A stretch of DNA of 8,805 nucleotides from an uncultured Eubacteriales bacterium (GTDB lineage Bacteria; Bacillota_I; Bacilli_A; RF39; UBA660), in contig ONWZ01000088.1 in the NCBI GenBank assembly GCA_900321645.1, positions 1 through 8,805 of the forward strand, in the 5' to 3' direction. A program made the position numbers and the translations under genes. The notes below the pieces were generated by a model. It did no database searches, was not told the DNA's origin, and saw nothing but the letters and a program-made list of their open reading frames with translations. Shown in pieces: positions 5,390 through 8,805 of the stretch. Positions within the stretch are counted from its first letter, which is position 1. Each line of letters starts with the position of its first letter.

Positions 5390-5844
5390 TTCTTATCGGT
5401 TGAACCAAAGCCACCAGTTCTTATACCTGTTGCTTTGTCATCGTCCGTTACTAAGTATTTCATAAATACACCCTGTCCGATGGCTTCCCCTTTTTTGATA
5501 ATAATATCTTCTTCTTTCATATTATAGAAAGCAAACATGATATGACCATCATTATCAGGATTGTTATAGTAGTCTTTATCGATTACTCCAACTGAATTGG
5601 CAAGAATTAAACCTTTTTTCTTTGGATTAGAGCTACGATTATATAAATATAATACTTCGTCATCAGCCATATATGCTTTAATACCGGTTGGTATTAAAGT
5701 AGGATTAACTCCTTTTTTAAAACTAGGAACGAGTGTATCTTCGGCTGCTTCAAAATCATAACCAGCCGCATGTTTTGTTTTCCTAACCGGAATATTAATG
5801 TTTTTATCTTCCCAACCTTTAGCTATTTCAAATCCTCTCATCAT
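5377..5844 (-). CDS. dut: dUTP diphosphatase (dUTPase)
   Basis: This enzyme hydrolyses dUTP to dUMP and pyrophosphate, keeping uracil out of DNA and supplying dUMP for thymidylate synthesis. It is expected to be a cytoplasmic trimer. The five motifs of the trimeric family are visible in the 155-aa product: AAGYDFEAAED (26-36), NRSSN (69-73), NSVGVIDKDYY (83-93), KKGEAIGQGVF (117-127) and RTGGFGSTD (142-150). Motif 2 begins NRSS where GRSS or PRSS is more usual, and motif 3 is followed by an Asn/Asp-rich insert. The MRGFE start and overall form resemble dUTPases shared by Gram-positive bacteria and their phages. ATG 5844 follows the ileS TAA directly, and AAAAGG inside ileS lies 8 nt upstream, so the two genes are probably co-transcribed and translationally coupled. 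ATG 5841 is an alternative start. The poly-Lys tail is encoded by the terminator. Confidence 0.95.
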   Translation of the reverse strand: MMRGFEIAKGWEDKNINIPVRKTKHAAGYDFEAAEDTLVPSFKKGVNPTLIPTGIKAYMADDEVLYLYNRSSNPKKKGLILANSVGVIDKDYYNNPDNDGHIMFAFYNMKEEDIIIKKGEAIGQGVFMKYLVTDDDKATGIRTGGFGSTDKKKKE

Positions 5845-8805
5845 TTATTTAGCCTTTTCAACTTTAAATTTTACTTTATAATCATTAACATCATATTCAT
5901 CAGTTAATTTAGTTTTAGTTTCAAATTTTAAAGCTAATGTTTCATCTTTAATAAAGTCTACAAAATCTTTAATTTGCTCACTATAAGCTTCTTCAGCTTC
6001 GTAGTAGACATTTACCCTATCAGCAATATCAAAGCCATTATTCTTTCTAATTTGTTGAATTTTACTAACCGTTTCACGAGCAAGTCCTTCATTAATTAAG
6101 GCATCAGTTAATGTCGTATTTAAAACAATAAAGTTATTTCCTTCATATGAAGCATTAAATCCTTCTTTAGACTCAACTCTTATTTCAACCATTTCTGGTG
6201 TTACTTCGAATTCGCCATCAAGATCTATTTTAATATTTTCACCATTTTTTAAAGTAATCTTATCCTCATTAGACAATGTTGATAATGCATCTTGGAATAA
6301 TTTCATCTTAGGGCCTAGTATCTTACCTACTTCCTTGAAGTTAGGTTTAATAATAAAACTAATATACTCCGCTAAATTGTTTTCAAATTTAACATCTTTG
6401 ACATTTAATTCTTCTTTAATTAGATCAACTAAATCACTAATTAATTTCTTATTCTTACCATCTAAAATAACTTCACTAATTGGTTGTCTTACCTTTATTT
6501 TAGCTTCTTCGCGAGCATTTCTACCAAGACTAATTAAGTCTCTTACTAAGTCCATTCTTTCTTCAATTTTATCTTGAAACATTTTCTTATCACATTTTGG
6601 ATAATCGGCGAAATGAACACTTTCTTTACCAGTTAAATTTTGATATATTTCATCAGTAATAAATGGACTAATTGGTGCCATCAATTCACACAAACCAACA
6701 AGCACCTGGTAAGTAGTTTGATATACCGCTTTCTTACTTGTTGTAAGTTCACTTTCCCAGAATCTACGACGATTACGACGAATATACCAATTAGATAAAT
6801 CTTCATTAATAAATTCATTTAAAGCACGACAAGCTTTATTTAAATCATATTCGTCCATTGACTCAGTTACATATTTAACTAACTTATGATATTTAGATAA
6901 TAACCATTTATCAATTTCTTCGAGTTCATCATATTTAACTTTGAAATCTCTTGGATCTAAATTATCAGCATTAGCATACATTTGGAAGAATGTATAAGTA
7001 TTCTTTAGGGTACCAAATGTCTTTGATGAAACTTCTTTGATACCGTCTTCATCAAACTTAAGCGGTGTCCAAACAGGACTAGCATATAGCATATAAAATC
7101 TTACTGCATCAGCGCCATACTTATTTAAAACGCTAAATGGTTCCACTGCATTACCTTTACTTTTATGCATTTTTTGACCAAATTTATCCAAAACCAAGTC
7201 ATTAACTAAAACATTCTTGTATGGTGAGCATCCACTTACAAATGCTGAAATAACAATTAATGAATAGAACCAACCACGTGTTTGATCAATTCCCTCACTA
7301 ATGAAATCAGCTGGGAATTGTTCTTTCCATAATTCTTGATTTTCAAAGGGATAATGATATTGGGCATATGGCATTGCTCCGGAATCAAACCAACAGTCAA
7401 TAACATCTTTAACTCTGGTCATTTCTTTACCACACTTTGGACATTTAATATGAACATCATCAACATATGGTCTATGAAGTTCGATTGTCTCATCAATTTT
7501 TTCAATTGCTCTATCTACAAGTTCTTTTCTTGAACCAATCATTTCATCATGACCACAATCACAACGCCATAGTGGTATAGGAGTACCCCAATATCTATTT
7601 CTAGAAATGGCCCAGTCATTTAAGTTTTCTAACCAATTTCCAAATCTCTTTTCGCCAACATAATCAGGATACCAATTAACTTTCTTGTTAGCTTCGATAA
7701 TCTTATCCTTGAATGCTGTAACTTTAATATATAAACTTGGTTTAGAATAATATACAAGTGGTGTTTTACATCTCCAACAGTGTGGATAATTATGAACCAT
7801 TTTTTGTTTTCTAAAAAGTTTATCATTCTCTGCTAAATATTTAATAATTTCTAATTCTAGTTCAGAGTCAACTACGAGTCTTCCCTTCCAAGGACCTTCC
7901 GTGTAACAACCCCCTTCATCAACCGGATTAACGAGTGGTAATTCATATCTAAGTCCTACTTCATAGTCGTCTTGTCCATAAGCTGGTGCTAAGTGAACGA
8001 TACCAGTACCATCTTCCATCGTAACGTATTCATCACATGTTACATAGAAAGCTTTTCCTTTAACCTTCAAGAAAGGTAAAAATTGTTCATATTCAAGATA
8101 TTCCAAATCTTTACCAGTATATTCTTCGACTATTTCATATGAGTCACCTAATACTTTATTAGCAAGTTTTTCAGCCACGATAAAGTTATATCCTTTAGAT
8201 AAACATTTAACATACTTTTCATTAGGATTAACACAAGCCGCCACATTAGCCATAAGTGTCCATGGCGTTGTTGTCCAAATAAGTAAATATGTATTATCCA
8301 TACTTTTCACTTTAAATGGAACTGTTACTGTATTAACTGTGACTTCCTTATACCCTTGAGCTACTTCATGGCTAGCAAGTCCTGTACCACATCTAGGACA
8401 ATATGGTAATATCTTTAAGCCATCATAAATCATACCTTCATCAAAGAATTTCTTTAAAATCCACCATTCAGTTTCAATATAATTATCATCATATGTTATA
8501 TATGGATTTTCTAGATCGATAAATTGGCCTAATTTTTCCGTAAATTCACGGAAAGCTTTTTCATTTTTCCATACTGATTCACGGCATTTTTGATTGAATT
8601 CTTTGATACCATATTTTTCAATGTCATTCTTTCCTTCAAAACCTAATTCTTTCTCAACTTGTACTTCAACTGGAAGACCATGCGTATCCCATCCTACTTT
8701 TCTAACAACACGATATCCTTGCATACTTTTATATTTTCCAAAAGTATCTTTAAGTAACTTCGCTAAAATATGGTGTACACCAGGCATCCCATTAGCAGTC
8801 GCTGG
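5845..8805 (-). CDS. ileS: Isoleucyl-tRNA synthetase, type 2-like, 5' end beyond the window
   Basis: This class I aminoacyl-tRNA synthetase charges tRNA-Ile and edits misactivated valine. The frame stays open to the window edge and reads PATANG before Met 8787, so that Met is internal. About 50 N-terminal residues are missing, and the full protein would be near 1,030 aa. Counting from that Met: the first signature reads GVHH (3-6) in place of canonical HxGH; GWDTHGLPVE (33-42); zinc-type cysteines CPRC (about 130); the CP1 editing domain with TTTPWTL (about 172) and GTGIVHLAPAYGQDDYEVG (about 260-278); RNRYWGTPIP (about 396-405); cysteines CDC...CPKC (about 410-452); and KMHKS (539-543), the KMSKS loop. 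A helical anticodon-binding domain and a C-terminus without the zinc knuckle of type 1 IleRS follow. These traits and the ANGMPGVHH region fit eukaryote-like type 2 IleRS. It is followed directly by dut. Any T-box leader would lie outside the window. Confidence 0.97.
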   Translation of the reverse strand, partial: PATANGMPGVHHILAKLLKDTFGKYKSMQGYRVVRKVGWDTHGLPVEVQVEKELGFEGKNDIEKYGIKEFNQKCRESVWKNEKAFREFTEKLGQFIDLENPYITYDDNYIETEWWILKKFFDEGMIYDGLKILPYCPRCGTGLASHEVAQGYKEVTVNTVTVPFKVKSMDNTYLLIWTTTPWTLMANVAACVNPNEKYVKCLSKGYNFIVAEKLANKVLGDSYEIVEEYTGKDLEYLEYEQFLPFLKVKGKAFYVTCDEYVTMEDGTGIVHLAPAYGQDDYEVGLRYELPLVNPVDEGGCYTEGPWKGRLVVDSELELEIIKYLAENDKLFRKQKMVHNYPHCWRCKTPLVYYSKPSLYIKVTAFKDKIIEANKKVNWYPDYVGEKRFGNWLENLNDWAISRNRYWGTPIPLWRCDCGHDEMIGSRKELVDRAIEKIDETIELHRPYVDDVHIKCPKCGKEMTRVKDVIDCWFDSGAMPYAQYHYPFENQELWKEQFPADFISEGIDQTRGWFYSLIVISAFVSGCSPYKNVLVNDLVLDKFGQKMHKSKGNAVEPFSVLNKYGADAVRFYMLYASPVWTPLKFDEDGIKEVSSKTFGTLKNTYTFFQMYANADNLDPRDFKVKYDELEEIDKWLLSKYHKLVKYVTESMDEYDLNKACRALNEFINEDLSNWYIRRNRRRFWESELTTSKKAVYQTTYQVLVGLCELMAPISPFITDEIYQNLTGKESVHFADYPKCDKKMFQDKIEERMDLVRDLISLGRNAREEAKIKVRQPISEVILDGKNKKLISDLVDLIKEELNVKDVKFENNLAEYISFIIKPNFKEVGKILGPKMKLFQDALSTLSNEDKITLKNGENIKIDLDGEFEVTPEMVEIRVESKEGFNASYEGNNFIVLNTTLTDALINEGLARETVSKIQQIRKNNGFDIADRVNVYYEAEEAYSEQIKDFVDFIKDETLALKFETKTKLTDEYDVNDYKVKFKVEKAK

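Noticed and set aside
6335..6577. 80-aa plus-strand open frame inside ileS
   Set aside because: It lies antisense to conserved ileS sequence and has no RBS or promoter; its Leu/Ile/Ser-rich translation is what antisense of a Lys/Glu-rich gene gives.
7336..7533. 65-aa plus-strand open frame inside ileS
   Set aside because: It is antisense to the conserved zinc-type cysteine region of ileS, with no start signals.
7629..7826. 65-aa minus-strand frame inside ileS
   Set aside because: It is an alternative frame of the same strand fully within the conserved IleRS coding region.
8785..8787. ATG 8787 as the ileS start
   Set aside because: The frame continues to the window edge with PATANG, part of the conserved IleRS signature region, so the gene is cut by the window.
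1..8805. Mycoplasma-type code (TGA = Trp)
   Set aside because: All genes are full length with the standard code, contain no in-frame TGA, and the tryptophan codons I checked are TGG.
1..8805. CRISPR array, transposon, integrase or defence operon
   Set aside because: I saw no regularly spaced repeats, transposase, recombinase or nuclease domains; the genes are mostly housekeeping.

Overview
The window comes from a low-GC, AT-rich Firmicutes/Mycoplasmatota-type bacterium. The evidence is strong AGGAGG-type ribosome binding sites, sigma-A promoters with TGn-extended -10 boxes, intrinsic terminators, a type-II-like peptide deformylase, a YjcZ-like tiny membrane protein and a lone type II secretion/type IV pilus ATPase. 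An uncultured gut Bacilli/Erysipelotrichia-like or RF39-like lineage would fit, but I cannot fix the taxon. No reading frame contains an in-frame TGA, so the standard bacterial code applies. All eight stops are TAA or TAG.

Left edge (1-140): on the minus strand, the promoter and 5' half of a tRNA-Arg(CCU) are intact. Resemblance to a tRNA stops inside the anticodon stem at about position 47. The remaining 46 bases contain neither a T-arm nor the matching acceptor strand, but they hold an inverted repeat. This is a real break and not simply an effect of the window edge. Next, 131-553 (minus) is an unrecognised 140-aa soluble protein with its own promoter, RBS and terminator.

Centre (554-3660): divergent promoters separate the 140-aa gene from a plus-strand series. 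The series is a 236-aa unrecognised protein with a C-terminal membrane anchor; a GspE/PilB/ComGA-family ATPase of 424 aa lacking the usual N-terminal MshEN domain; a 59-aa Gly/Tyr-rich tiny transmembrane protein (2836-3015) like YjcZ; and peptide deformylase (def). Most of these have their own promoter and terminator, so this looks like several short transcription units and not one operon.

Right part (3664-8805, minus strand): isoleucyl-tRNA synthetase (ileS, 5' end beyond the window) is followed with no gap by dUTPase (dut). A terminator comes next, then a separately promoted nucleoside-kinase-family protein (TGS-like N-terminus plus uridine kinase/phosphoribulokinase-like domain) that starts at TTG 5310. 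This gene converges on def at a shared hairpin.

Functionally this is mostly housekeeping: translation (tRNA-Arg, IleRS, deformylase), nucleotide metabolism (dUTPase, nucleoside kinase) and one secretion/pilus motor. I see no defence system, CRISPR array, transposase or integrase. The items most worth a second look are the broken tRNA-Arg, the swapped GXHH active-site signature of IleRS (associated with extreme mupirocin resistance), the repeated use of terminator hairpins that contain the stop codon, and the orphan ATPase beside a tail-anchored protein.
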